This document shows, one piece after another, positions 51,966 to 62,612 of a stretch of 64,000 nucleotides of DNA. Numbering within the stretch: the stretch's first letter is position 1; every line of letters starts with the position of its first letter. A program made the translations under genes and the position numbers. Origin of the DNA: an uncultured Clostridia bacterium (GTDB taxonomy: Bacteria; Bacillota; Clostridia; Oscillospirales; Ruminococcaceae); NCBI GenBank assembly GCA_947627875.1, contig CANQXS010000009.1, positions 29,208 through 93,207 of the forward strand, given 5' to 3'. Under the pieces are notes generated by a model. That model made no database searches, had not been told where the DNA came from, and saw nothing but the letters and a program-made list of their open reading frames with translations.

Positions 51966-53439
51966 CTCCTTTTCGTTCCTGATCTTCTTCCCGATTGTCT
52001 TGCTGCTCTACAGGGTGCTCCCGAAAAAAGCAAGGTGGATAATGCTCCTTGCGGCGAGCTACTACTTCTATATGAGCTGGCAGCCCAACCTTATTTACCT
52101 TATTCTTTTCACGACGGTTGTCTCTTACCTCTGCGCTCTGGGGATAGAAAAGTCGCAGAAAAAGGGGATAAAAAAGCTCCTTCTTATAACCGCCCTGACC
52201 GCAAGCCTTGCGGTGCTGTTCTTCTTCAAATACTTCAACTTCCTCTCGCGCAACATAACCGCGCTTTTAAACCTTATAAGGCTGCCGGTCGGGGAGTTTA
52301 CGCTGAACCTCATTCTGCCGGTAGGAATATCGTTCTATACATTCCAGACTCTTTCTTATGTCATCGACGTTTACAGGGGGAAGATGAAAGCCGAGCGGCA
52401 TTTCGGATATTATGCGCTCTATGTCTCCTACTTCCCTCAGCTCGTCGCCGGACCTATCGAGCGCCCAGAAAACCTTCTGCCCCAGCTTCGGGCGGATAAC
52501 CCCTTTTCGGCTGCCGATACCGCCGCAGGGCTGAAAATGATGGCGGTCGGATTCTTTAAAAAGATAGCCGTAGCGGATCAGCTCTCGAAATACGTCGACG
52601 CTGTATATAACGGCGTCGGGAGCGCTGACTCTTCGCTTCTCAACGGCTTCACCGTTTTAATTGCTACCGCGCTTTTCGCGGTACAGATCTACTGCGACTT
52701 CTCGGGCTACACCGACATAGCGATAGGCTGCGCAAGGACGATGGGGATAAAGCTTATGCAGAACTTCAACGACCCCTACAGCGCGACCGACATAAGGGGA
52801 TTCTGGCGAAGGTGGCATATCTCGCTGACCTCCTGGTTCACCGATTACATCTACATACCCCTCGGCGGCTCCCGCAGAGGTCGCGCCCGTCAATACGCCA
52901 ACATCTTCTTCGTTTTCCTTATATCCGGAATATGGCACGGCGCCGACTGGACCTTTATCCTCTGGGGAGTTATGCACGGCGTTTACCAGATAATAGGTCA
53001 TATCACCGAAAAGCCGAGGCGGGCTTTTTGGGATAAGCTCAAGGTCCCGCCCGATGCGAAATGGCTCCTTGCGTTAAAGCGCCTCGTGACGTTTATGCTC
53101 GTTCTTGTCGCTTGGGTCGCGTTCAGAGCAAACAGCCTTTCCGACTTAGGCGTGCTCTATAAGCAGCTCTTTGCGGGCTGGGGCGGAGTAAGCCTTTCCG
53201 ATTCGCTCGGCGCGCTCGGGCTCGGGCTGCTTCCCGCCGCTACCGTTCTGCTCTCGGTAATCGTCACGGGTCAGTTAGACCGGCAGATAGCCCTTAAAAA
53301 TCACTCCGAAAGCGGCTTCGGAGCCGCTGCTTCGGACCGCGCGCTTATGTACGTCGTTCTTTGCTGGACTGTCGCCGCCGCCTGGCTGATACTCCTTGCG
53401 GGCAACGGCGCAAGCTCGTTCATCTATTTCCAGTTCTGA
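51955..53439 (+). CDS. MBOAT family O-acyltransferase
   Basis: A 494-residue integral membrane protein of the AlgI/DltB/PatA type; ATG 51955 follows AAAGGAGCC. It has about eleven membrane segments and the catalytic region FVFLISGIWHGADWTFILWG with VMHG following, which contains the essential histidines. MBOAT enzymes accept an acyl group from the cytoplasm and hand it across the membrane to an SGNH partner that modifies an extracellular polymer. Here both flanking genes encode SGNH proteins, the expected partners. Acyl group (probably acetyl) and polymer unknown. Confidence 0.92.
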   Translation: MVFNSFSFLIFFPIVLLLYRVLPKKARWIMLLAASYYFYMSWQPNLIYLILFTTVVSYLCALGIEKSQKKGIKKLLLITALTASLAVLFFFKYFNFLSRNITALLNLIRLPVGEFTLNLILPVGISFYTFQTLSYVIDVYRGKMKAERHFGYYALYVSYFPQLVAGPIERPENLLPQLRADNPFSAADTAAGLKMMAVGFFKKIAVADQLSKYVDAVYNGVGSADSSLLNGFTVLIATALFAVQIYCDFSGYTDIAIGCARTMGIKLMQNFNDPYSATDIRGFWRRWHISLTSWFTDYIYIPLGGSRRGRARQYANIFFVFLISGIWHGADWTFILWGVMHGVYQIIGHITEKPRRAFWDKLKVPPDAKWLLALKRLVTFMLVLVAWVAFRANSLSDLGVLYKQLFAGWGGVSLSDSLGALGLGLLPAATVLLSVIVTGQLDRQIALKNHSESGFGAAASDRALMYVVLCWTVAAAWLILLAGNGASSFIYFQF

Positions 53440-53452
53440 GGAGGCGAAGACC

Positions 53453-55717
53453 GTGAATGTGAAAAATACCGAAAGAAAGCGCTTTTATAAGGTCTTCGCG
53501 CCGATGCTTTCGCTGTTTCTTGTGCCGATACTTGCCGTTATAATAATAGCCTTCGCGCTCCCGCCGGTCTACGACGGAACCTTTTTGGGCGAGCTCTCCG
53601 AAAAATACGACCGCCTCGAAAGCTCGGAAGGACCGAAGATAGTTATCGTCGCAGGGAGCTCTGCCGCCTTCGGGCTCGACAGCGGGCTGATATCCGAAGA
53701 ACTCGGGTATGACGTGGTAAACTTCGGGCTTTATGCCAACCTCGGCACAAAGCTTATGATGGACCTCTCGAAGGCAAATATCAACGAGGGGGATATAATG
53801 ATACTCGCGCCGGAGCTGAATTCTCAGACTCTCTCGCTTTATTTCAACTCCGAGACCGCAATTCAGGCTTTAGACGGGAATATGTATATGCTCAAAGACA
53901 TTGATTCCGGCGAATACGAGCGGCTCATCGGGGCATCGTGGGGCTTCGCGGGGGATAAGTTAGGATACATTTACAGCGGAACGCTCCCCGAAAACGCTGG
54001 CGCCTACCGCAAGGAAAACTTCAACGAATACGGCGACAACACCTTCGACCGCCCCTATAATATCCTCTCGGGGTACGGCAACGCCATCTCCCTCGGTTTC
54101 AGGACTGATTACACCGACGGCGTTACCACCGATTACGAGGAATATATCGACTATGTAAACGACTATGTGAAATACGTCCGCAAAAAGGGCGGAGAGGTTT
54201 ATTTCAGCTTCCCGCCGATGAATAAAGAGGCGCTTGCGGGTGTCTCGGACGAAGATATCGAAGATTTTTACCGCAATCTCGTTCTTTCGCTCGACTGCAA
54301 GGTAATAAGCAACATCTATGACTATATCCTCGACGACGGCTATTTCTACGACTCTGAGTTCCACCTCAACAACTCCGGCGTGACCGTCAGAACGGTAAAG
54401 CTTATCGACGACATCAGGCGAGAAATGTCCTCCGACGAGGTGGCGATACCGGTAAGCGAGCTTCCTCAGCCCGCGGGCAAGCGCCCCGACTGCGAAGATT
54501 TCGACCTCGTAAGGCTTTCCGAGGGCAGGGGCTGGGCGATAACCGGCGTTACCGAAACAGGCCGCGAAAAAGCGTATCTCACTATCCCCGACGAGATAAA
54601 CGGGATCCCCGTTACAACGATTTCCGAGGGAGCCCTTTCGGGCTGCGGCAGGCTCGTCCTTCTGACGCTCGGGAAGAATATCGGCGTTATCGAGGAGGGC
54701 GCCGTTGAACGTGTTGCGAGCCTTGGCGGGGTCATAATCCCCCAGGGCGCCGACCCGCGCCTCATAAGTCTGCCCGAGCTCGGCTTCGGAGAGGGCTGCG
54801 CCGAGGGCTTTAAGCTGTATGTTTCGCCCTACGATTACGATGCGTTCAAAAACACAGACGCCTTCAAGCGCTATGCGGATATCATCAGCCTCGAGGAAAG
54901 CTTTGAATATTCGACCGACCCGAGCGGGAGCTACGCGATAGTCGTTTCTCTTACCGACAACGGAAAGATGCGCTCAGAGCTCAGCATACCCGCCGAGCAC
55001 GACGGTCTGCCCGTCAGAATGATAGATATGGACGCCTTCGACGGCGCTGTTCTGCTCGAAAAGTTAGAGATAAGTAAAAATATAAGGGAGATATCGCCCT
55101 ATGCCTTTGCAGGGGCTAAAGAGGGGCTCGAGATCCACCTCGCGGCGGGAACGCCCCTCGGCGAGCTCGTTTTGCCCGAAAGCCCTTCGGCTCTTGGTCT
55201 TAAAGAAATCAGCATTTTCATCGACTGGGAGGAATACGAAGATTATATCCTCTCTGACGTCCTGCCGGAATACAGAAAGATCGTCACAAGCGACAATATG
55301 TATCTTAAGCTCGAAAGAGCCGACGACGGCTCGTTTACGGTCACGGGACTTAGCAACCTAGGAAAGCTCCGGGACGAAATAACGATACCCGATACCGTCA
55401 GCGGAACGCCTGTCAGGACTATAGCCGCCGACGCCTTCGCCGATACCCGCTTTGAAAAGCTCACCCTCGGCAGAAACGTTTCGAGGCTCGACGGCTGGGC
55501 GCTTCGGGGCTCGTCGGTGAAAGTGCTCATCATCCCCGAGGGGATAGGCGCGGGCGACGTTTCGGTGCCGAACAATATGTCGGAATCCCTCGCGACCGAC
55601 GGCTGCGACCCCGCGCTTAAGATTTACGTCGACCCCGAGTTCTACGAGGAATACGCGGGCGACTACTTCTGGGGCGACTACGGGCGATTCCTGGAAAAGG
55701 GATACCCCGAAGAATAA
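53453..55717 (+). CDS. Membrane-anchored SGNH protein with C-terminal BspA leucine-rich repeats
   Basis: A 754-residue protein. The GTG at 53453, 7 nt after GAGGAGG, is the likely start; the track's TTG at 53396 lies inside the MBOAT gene and no in-frame ATG fits. A TM helix (VFAPMLSLFLVPILAVIIIAF) is followed by an SGNH domain (about 55-320) with VIVAGSSAAFGLDSG and DSEFHLNNSGV. Residues about 340-750 hold three BspA-like modules (LTIPDEINGIPVTTISEGAL, LSIPAEHDGLPVRMIDMDAF, ITIPDTVSGTPVRTIAADAF). It is clearly related to the 698-residue lipoprotein two genes upstream, but with the domain order reversed. Likely the second acyl-transfer or deacylase partner of the MBOAT. Confidence 0.8.
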   Translation: MNVKNTERKRFYKVFAPMLSLFLVPILAVIIIAFALPPVYDGTFLGELSEKYDRLESSEGPKIVIVAGSSAAFGLDSGLISEELGYDVVNFGLYANLGTKLMMDLSKANINEGDIMILAPELNSQTLSLYFNSETAIQALDGNMYMLKDIDSGEYERLIGASWGFAGDKLGYIYSGTLPENAGAYRKENFNEYGDNTFDRPYNILSGYGNAISLGFRTDYTDGVTTDYEEYIDYVNDYVKYVRKKGGEVYFSFPPMNKEALAGVSDEDIEDFYRNLVLSLDCKVISNIYDYILDDGYFYDSEFHLNNSGVTVRTVKLIDDIRREMSSDEVAIPVSELPQPAGKRPDCEDFDLVRLSEGRGWAITGVTETGREKAYLTIPDEINGIPVTTISEGALSGCGRLVLLTLGKNIGVIEEGAVERVASLGGVIIPQGADPRLISLPELGFGEGCAEGFKLYVSPYDYDAFKNTDAFKRYADIISLEESFEYSTDPSGSYAIVVSLTDNGKMRSELSIPAEHDGLPVRMIDMDAFDGAVLLEKLEISKNIREISPYAFAGAKEGLEIHLAAGTPLGELVLPESPSALGLKEISIFIDWEEYEDYILSDVLPEYRKIVTSDNMYLKLERADDGSFTVTGLSNLGKLRDEITIPDTVSGTPVRTIAADAFADTRFEKLTLGRNVSRLDGWALRGSSVKVLIIPEGIGAGDVSVPNNMSESLATDGCDPALKIYVDPEFYEEYAGDYFWGDYGRFLEKGYPEE

Positions 55718-55723
55718 AGGCAT

Positions 55724-55754
55724 AAAAAACCGCCGCAGCTTTAAAACTGCGGCG
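55724..55754 (-). terminator. Terminator of tRNA-Val
   Basis: CGCCGCAG (55731-55738) pairs with CTGCGGCG (55747-55754); on the minus strand a GTTTTTTATG tail follows. Confidence 0.85.
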
Positions 55755-55756
55755 AA

Positions 55757-55833
55757 TGGTGGAAGCTGGCGGGCTCGAACCGCCGACCTCCTGCGTGTGA
55801 AGCAGGCGCTCTGACCGGCTGAGCTAAGTTTCC
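55757..55833 (-). tRNA. tRNA-Val (anticodon CAC)
   Basis: Read on the minus strand: acceptor GGAAACT/AGCTTCC with an A-C mismatch at the fifth pair, anticodon stem CCTGC/GCAGG with loop TTCACAC (anticodon CAC, reads GTG), T-arm GGCGG-TTCGAGC-CCGCC, and an encoded CCA. Its promoter is TTGACA (55872-55877), 16 bp, TATACT (55850-55855). Confidence 0.94.
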
Positions 55834-55849
55834 TCGGACGAGCAAATAC

Positions 55850-55907
55850 AGTATAAATCAAAAAACCGTGTTTGTCAAGGTTGACAATAAAATTTATTTA
55901 TGTATAA
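55850..55907. promoter_or_regulatory. Back-to-back divergent promoters with -35 boxes 2 bp apart
   Basis: The minus-strand promoter of tRNA-Val has its -35 at 55872-55877; the plus-strand promoter of the tgt operon has TTGACA at 55880-55885 and TATAAT at 55902-55907 (16 bp). Together the -35s form TGTCAAGGTTGACA. Confidence 0.8.
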
Positions 55908-55941
55908 TCATATACAGAACATTATAGAAGGGGAGAAGAAT

Positions 55942-57433
<1,492 letters not shown>

Positions 57434-57454
57434 CATCTGTTTCAAGGTGATTTT

Positions 57455-58024
57455 ATGTCGTTTGCCGAAATATTTCTTATAGGCGTCGGTCTTGCGATGG
57501 ACGCCTTTGCCGTATCGGTCACAAACGGAATGTGCCGCAGCGGAAAGCCCCTTGTCATCGCGCTTTCGGGCGGGCTGTGCTTCGGGCTTTTTCAGGGCGT
57601 TATGCCGGCTCTCGGCTACGCCCTCGGCTCGACCTTCTCTCAGTATATCGAGCGCTACGACCATATAATCGCGCTGGTGCTGCTCGGATATATCGGCGGA
57701 AAGATGATTTACGACGCGATAAAGGGCGAGGAAAGCTCCGCAGGAGGCGGAAAGCTTAAGCTTTCGGAGCTGTTATTGCAGGGCGTTGCCACGAGCATCG
57801 ACGCGCTCGCGGTCGGGGTCTCCTTTGCGGCGATGCTGAGCGTCGGGAAAATGGCGGCTTCGGCGGGAATCATCGCGGGGACTACCTTTATCATCGCCTT
57901 TGCGGGAGCTTTTATCGGCAGGCGCTTCGGCAGCATTCTCAACGACAAGGCTCAGCTTGCGGGCGGGCTTATACTCATAGGAATAGGAGTGAAGATATTT
58001 GTCGAGCACACCTTCTTCTCATAA
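57455..58024 (+). CDS. mntP: Manganese efflux pump MntP
   Basis: A 189-residue six-helix membrane protein made of two repeats, each with an acidic core motif: GLAMDAFAVSVTNG in the first and ATSIDALAVGVSFA in the second, which carry the Asp residues needed for Mn2+ export. Length equals the family norm. It starts 21 bp after tgt and overlaps gph. No yybP-ykoY riboswitch precedes it. Confidence 0.93.
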   Translation: MSFAEIFLIGVGLAMDAFAVSVTNGMCRSGKPLVIALSGGLCFGLFQGVMPALGYALGSTFSQYIERYDHIIALVLLGYIGGKMIYDAIKGEESSAGGGKLKLSELLLQGVATSIDALAVGVSFAAMLSVGKMAASAGIIAGTTFIIAFAGAFIGRRFGSILNDKAQLAGGLILIGIGVKIFVEHTFFS

Positions 58025-58661
58025 ACTCATCATCTTCGACCTCGACGGCACACTCGTCGATACGATAAAAGACCTCACTTTCGCGGTAAACGAAGCCCTT
58101 GCCTCGTTCGGATTCGGCGGCAGAAGCTGCAAAGAGGTCACCGATTTCGTCGGCAACGGCACCTTAAAGCTGATAGAGCGCGCTCTGCCGGAGGGCAAAA
58201 AAGACCCCGAGACCGTTTCCGCGGTCCACGCGGCTTTTACCGAGAGCTATTCGCGGCATTATGCAGACAGCTCGCTGCCCTATTCGGGGATGTATGAGCT
58301 CGTAAAGGAGCTCAAAGAGCGCGGGTTTAAGCTCGCAGTCCTCTCGAACAAGCCCGACAGGTTCACAAGGGAGCTCGTCGAAAAGTTCTTCGGCGGGCTG
58401 TTCGACGTTATCCTCGGGAGCTCGGAAACCACTCCCCGCAAGCCCGACCCGAAGGGCGAGCTGAGCATAATCGCCGGTTTGGGTCTCGCGCCGGAGGAAA
58501 CGCTTCATATCGGCGATTCCGACACCGACGTTATGACCGCTCACAACGCCGGAGTAAAGTGCGTCGGCTGCACATGGGGTTTTCGTTCCCGCGAAACGCT
58601 CGAAAGGGCGGGAGCGGATTTCTTCGCTGACAAGCCCTCGGATATACTTAAAGCGGTGTGA
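57999..58661 (+). CDS. gph: Phosphoglycolate phosphatase-like HAD hydrolase
   Basis: A 220-residue HAD phosphatase. Motif I is IFDLDGTLVDT, motif II LAVLSNKPD, motif III K in RKPDPKGE and motif IV HIGDSDTDV. Only a TTG at 57999, 9 nt after AGGAG, precedes motif I in frame; this makes the gene overlap mntP by 26 bp. It removes phosphate from 2-phosphoglycolate or similar small phosphosugars. A cap domain of type C1 lies between motifs I and II. Confidence 0.9.
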   Translation: MSSTPSSHKLIIFDLDGTLVDTIKDLTFAVNEALASFGFGGRSCKEVTDFVGNGTLKLIERALPEGKKDPETVSAVHAAFTESYSRHYADSSLPYSGMYELVKELKERGFKLAVLSNKPDRFTRELVEKFFGGLFDVILGSSETTPRKPDPKGELSIIAGLGLAPEETLHIGDSDTDVMTAHNAGVKCVGCTWGFRSRETLERAGADFFADKPSDILKAV

Positions 58662-58686
58662 ATCCCGAAAAAATTTAAAAAAACAG

Positions 58687-58715
58687 TTGAAAAAATATTT
58701 TCGATGTGTTATAAT
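58687..58715 (+). promoter_or_regulatory. Promoter of the pheST operon
   Basis: TTGAAA (58687-58692), 17 bp, TATAAT (58710-58715). Confidence 0.85.
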
Positions 58716-58721
58716 GCTTCT

Positions 58722-58961
58722 TGTCACATAAAACGCGACGACTGAGAGAGTAAGCCGCAGAGGTCTCAAAGAGAGGGGAGCAAACGCTGAGAGCGCCCCA
58801 TTCCGAAGCTGCCGAAGTTCACTCACGAGCGGTTCCGCTGAAGCCGTAAGGTTGTAGGCGGGGACGATCCCGCGGCGTTAACGCGGTAGGGAGTGTTGGC
58901 TCCCAAGGGTGGTTTATAAGCATAGCTTAAGGTTATGTCCCGTTTCGGCGGGGCATTTTTG
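58722..58961 (+). ncRNA. T-box leader (tRNA-Phe sensing) of pheST
   Basis: Stem I has the AGTA side of the loop-E motif at 58749-58752 and its partner GAA followed by the specifier TTC (Phe codon) at 58818-58820. The T-box core AAGGGTGG, whose TGG pairs with the free tRNA ACCA end, is at 58906-58912. The terminator TGTCCCG-TTTCGG-CGGGGCA followed by TTTTT closes at 58936-58960. Uncharged tRNA-Phe would open the terminator and raise synthetase expression. Confidence 0.85.
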
Positions 58962-58966
58962 TTTGA

Positions 58967-59080
58967 GACGAAAGAGAAGACTGTGCCTTTGACAGTATTC
59001 TCGGTCTCGGCTTTATCGGCGACATTGTCGCATGGGCGCTTTGGCTTGCCTGCGTAAAGATGAAAAATAAGGGCGCGTAA
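58967..59080 (+). pseudogene. Possible remnant of a small membrane-peptide gene
   Basis: Between the T-box terminator and pheS, one frame reads coding-like sequence (CAFDSILGLGFIGDIVAWAL, ending VKMKNKGA and a TAA at 59078), a hydrophobic helix with a basic tail. The frame is blocked by TGA at 58964 and has no ATG, GTG or TTG start before the helix. It looks like the 3' end of a small membrane-protein gene whose start was lost. A short hairpin (AGGGCGC/GCGTCCCT) follows the stop. Confidence 0.35.
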
Positions 59081-59118
59081 GCGTCCCTCGGAAAATATAC
59101 CGAAAGGAAGAAATACCA

Positions 59119-60138
59119 ATGAAACAAGCACTTGAAAAAATCGAGCTTGCCGCCCGCGAGGAGCTTTCAAAAATAGCCGATCCCGCCGAGCTCGAAGCCC
59201 TGAGAATCAAATTTCTGGGCAAAAAGAGCGAGCTCTCTGCCATTATGAAGCAGATGGCGGGGCTTTCCGCCGAAGAGCGCCCCGTTATCGGTCAGCTTGC
59301 CAACCGCATAAGGACCGATATCGAAGAGGCTGTCTCCGAGAGAGCTGCTCAGCTTAAAGCCGAGGCGTCGGAGAGAAAGCTTAGGGAGGAGCGCATCGAC
59401 GTAACCCTGCCCGGAAAGGCCCCGAAGCTCGGAAAGCTCCACCCGATGGACGCCGTTATGCGCGAGGTCGAAGACATATTTATCGGAATGGGCTTCGACA
59501 TCGCCGAAGGTCCCGAGGTAGAATACGATTACTACAACTTCGAGGCTTTGAATCTTCCGCCGGATCACCCCGCGCGCGATACGCAGGACACGTTTTACAT
59601 CACCGACAATATCCTGCTCAGGACCCAGACCTCTCCCGTGCAGATCCACGTTATGGAAAATCAGAAGCCTCCTATCCGCATAATCTCCCCCGGCAGAGTT
59701 TACCGCTCCGACGCCGTCGACGCTACCCACAGCCCTATCTTCCACCAGATAGAGGGGCTCGTTGTAGACAAGGGGATAACTATGGCAAACCTCGTCGGAA
59801 CGCTCGATATGCTTATGAAGCGGCTTTACGGCGAGGAGTGCAGGATAAGGCTCAGGCCGCATCACTTCCCGTTCACCGAGCCTTCGGCGGAGGTCGATGT
59901 CCTCTGCTTCAACTGCGGAGGCAAGGGCTGCTCGATGTGCAAGGGCGAGGGATACGTTGAGCTTTTGGGTGCGGGAATGGTCCACCCCAAGGTGCTCGCC
60001 AACTGCGGCATCGACCCCGAGGTTTATTCCGGATTCGCGTTCGGGCTCGGGCTTGAGAGAATAGTTATGAGAAAATACGGCATCAACGATATGAGGCTTC
60101 TTTACGAGAACGACCTCAGATTCCTTGAGCAGTTCTGA
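59119..60138 (+). CDS. pheS: Phenylalanyl-tRNA synthetase alpha subunit
   Basis: A 339-residue class II synthetase subunit; ATG 59119 follows GAAAGGAAGAA. An N-terminal coiled-coil (1-85) binds tRNA; the catalytic core holds motif 2 ([11 protein letters not shown]) and motif 3 ([13 protein letters not shown]). The insertion [20 protein letters not shown] is a CxxC...CxxC stretch. The C-terminus ends in RFLEQF as usual. Transcribed with pheT under the T-box. Confidence 0.97.
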   Translation: MKQALEKIELAAREELSKIADPAELEALRIKFLGKKSELSAIMKQMAGLSAEERPVIGQLANRIRTDIEEAVSERAAQLKAEASERKLREERIDVTLPGKAPKLGKLHPMDAVMREVEDIFIGMGFDIAEGPEVEYDYYNFEALNLPPDHPARDTQDTFYITDNILLRTQTSPVQIHVMENQKPPIRIISPGRVYRSDAVDATHSPIFHQIEGLVVDKGITMANLVGTLDMLMKRLYGEECRIRLRPHHFPFTEPSAEVDVLCFNCGGKGCSMCKGEGYVELLGAGMVHPKVLANCGIDPEVYSGFAFGLGLERIVMRKYGINDMRLLYENDLRFLEQF

Positions 60139-60154
60139 TAAGGAGGCTGAGTTT

Positions 60155-62545
60155 ATGAATCTTTCAATGAAATGGCTTGCCGACTATGTAAAGATAGGCG
60201 CTGAGCCGAGAAAATTCTGCTACGACCTCACTATGACCGGCTCAAAGGTCGAGGGCTATGTGGTAGAGGGCAGCGATATAAAGAACGTTGTCGTCGGAAA
60301 GCTGCTTTCTGTCGTCCCGCATGAGAATTCCGACCACCTTTTGGTCTGTCAGGTAGATGTCGGAAAGACCGAACCTATCCAGATAGTCACCGGCGCAAGC
60401 AACGTAAAGGCGGGGGACCTCGTCCCCGTAGCGCTCGACGGCTCCGACCTGCCCGGAGGCGTCCACATCAAAAAGGGCAAGCTGAGGGGCGTTGAGTCGA
60501 ACGGAATGCTCTGCTCTCTCGGGGAGCTCAAGCTCACTAAGCACGACTTCCCCTACGCCATAGAGGACGGCATATTCATCATTCAGGAGGACTGCAAGCC
60601 CGGCGACGACATTCACGACGCCATAGGCTTGAACGACACCTCGGTTGAATTCGAGATAACCTCTAACCGCCCCGACTGCCTTTCGGTAATAGGGCTTGCG
60701 AGGGAAGCCGCGGCTACCTACTGTCTGCCTTTTGACCCGCCCGAGCCGAAATACAAGGGCATTTCGGGCGATATCGGCGAACTCCTCAACGTTACCGTCG
60801 AAAACGGTACTCTCTGCAAGCGCTATATCGGCGGCGTCGTTAGAAACGTAAAAATCGAGCCCTCGCCGAGATGGCTCCGCGAGAGGCTCAGAGCCTCGGG
60901 CGTAAGACCGATAAACAACCTTGTCGATATAACCAACTACGTTATGCTCGAATACGGTCAGCCGATGCACGCCTTCGACGCCCGCTATGTTTCGGGTCAC
61001 GAAATTCATGTGAGAAACGCGAAAGCCGGCGAGACTATAACCACCCTCGACGGCGCAGTCCGCGAGCTTTCGCCCGAAATGCTCGTTATCGCCGACGCCG
61101 AAAAGCCCGTCGCGGTAGCGGGGGTAATGGGCGGCGAATACAGCGGAATTATGGACGACACCGTCGACGTTATCTTCGAGTCCGCCTGCTTCGACGGAGC
61201 CTCCGTCCGCAGGACAGCTAAAAAGCTCGGAATGAGGACCGACTCTTCGGCGCGTTTTGAAAAGGGTCTCGACCCGAAGGGCTGCATGCCCGCTATACTC
61301 AGGGCGTTCGAGCTCGTCGAGCTCCTTAAATGCGGCGAGCCGCTCGACAAGGTGATCGACAAGGGCGACCGCAGCCGCGAGCGCAAGACCGTCGACTTCG
61401 ACCCGAAATGGATAAACCGCTTCCTCGGAACGGATATCTCCCGCGAGGATATGATAGGCTATCTCGAGAGGATAGGCTTTGAGGTCGTGCTGAATAAGGT
61501 CGTCGTGCCGTCGTTCAGGGTCGATATCGAGTGCAAGGCAGACGTCGCCGAGGAGGTCGCGAGGTTCTACGGCTACAACAACATCGTCGGAGCCGAGCTC
61601 ACAGGCGTAGCCAACGCGAAGCTCACCCCGAAGCAGAAGCTCCTCAGAAAAATAGAAGCCGCCTGCACCGCCCTCGGGCTCTACGAAATCGAGACCTTCA
61701 GCTTTATCTCTCCCAAATACTACGACAAGATAAACCTTCCCGCCGATTCAAAGCTCCGCTCGGGAGTTACGATAACCAACCCCCTCGGCGAGGATACCTC
61801 GGTTATGAGGACCACCGTTATGCCTTCGCTCTGCGAGGTCTTGGCGCGCAACTATAACTACCGCAACCCCTCCGCCGCGATATTCGAGCTCGGAAGCGAA
61901 TATATCCCGACCGAAGCGGGCAAGCTCCCGGTTGAGCCGGTGAGGCTCTCGATAGGTCTTTACGGGAACGGCGCGGATTTCTACACCGTAAAGGGTATAA
62001 TCGAAGGCATTTTCGGCAGCCTCGGCATCGACGGCGTTGAATACGAAGCTGCCGCCGAGGGCTGCGGCTTCGACGAGCTTTCGATGTTCCACCCGGGGCG
62101 CGTAGCCGTCGCAAAGATAAACGGCAAGCCGCTGGCTATCCTCGGCGAGATGCACCCCGCCGTCGCCGAAAACTACGGCATAGGAACAAGGACCTACTGC
62201 GCGAAGCTCAACGTCGCCGAGCTTTTAGACCTCGAGACCGCCGAGCGCACCTATAAGCCTCTGCCGAAATATCCTGCCGCAACGAGAGACATTTCCCTCG
62301 TCTGTGACGACGACGTACCCGTCGCGAGCCTCGAAAAGCTCATAAGGGGAGCGGTAGGAGACGTGCTCGAAAAGATAACCCTCTTCGACGTTTACAAGGG
62401 CGAGCAGATCGCCGGCGGAAGAAAATCCGTAGCGTTCTCAATAGTTATGCGCTCTGCCGACGGGACCCTCACCGACGAGCAGGCGGACGCCTGTATGAAG
62501 CGCGTGAGAAAGGCTTTGGACGGCGCGGGCGCGGAGGTCCGCTGA
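60155..62545 (+). CDS. pheT: Phenylalanyl-tRNA synthetase beta subunit
   Basis: A 796-residue subunit; ATG 60155 follows TAAGGAGG, and the track start at 60125 is in the end of pheS. Domains: EMAP-like tRNA-binding OB fold (about 40-150, HLLVCQVDVGK), B3/B4 editing (about 210-390, NNLVDITNYVMLEYGQPMHA), B5 (about 405-475), pseudo-catalytic core (to 690) and a C-terminal anticodon-binding FDX-ACB domain (YPAATRDISLV). It forms the alpha2-beta2 enzyme with PheS and removes mischarged Tyr. Confidence 0.97.
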   Translation: MNLSMKWLADYVKIGAEPRKFCYDLTMTGSKVEGYVVEGSDIKNVVVGKLLSVVPHENSDHLLVCQVDVGKTEPIQIVTGASNVKAGDLVPVALDGSDLPGGVHIKKGKLRGVESNGMLCSLGELKLTKHDFPYAIEDGIFIIQEDCKPGDDIHDAIGLNDTSVEFEITSNRPDCLSVIGLAREAAATYCLPFDPPEPKYKGISGDIGELLNVTVENGTLCKRYIGGVVRNVKIEPSPRWLRERLRASGVRPINNLVDITNYVMLEYGQPMHAFDARYVSGHEIHVRNAKAGETITTLDGAVRELSPEMLVIADAEKPVAVAGVMGGEYSGIMDDTVDVIFESACFDGASVRRTAKKLGMRTDSSARFEKGLDPKGCMPAILRAFELVELLKCGEPLDKVIDKGDRSRERKTVDFDPKWINRFLGTDISREDMIGYLERIGFEVVLNKVVVPSFRVDIECKADVAEEVARFYGYNNIVGAELTGVANAKLTPKQKLLRKIEAACTALGLYEIETFSFISPKYYDKINLPADSKLRSGVTITNPLGEDTSVMRTTVMPSLCEVLARNYNYRNPSAAIFELGSEYIPTEAGKLPVEPVRLSIGLYGNGADFYTVKGIIEGIFGSLGIDGVEYEAAAEGCGFDELSMFHPGRVAVAKINGKPLAILGEMHPAVAENYGIGTRTYCAKLNVAELLDLETAERTYKPLPKYPAATRDISLVCDDDVPVASLEKLIRGAVGDVLEKITLFDVYKGEQIAGGRKSVAFSIVMRSADGTLTDEQADACMKRVRKALDGAGAEVR

Positions 62546-62612
62546 GCGGTTACAGTCTCACAAAACAGGCAAAGGAAATTTATTCAATTTTTACAAATCT
62601 CTTCGGTGGGTC

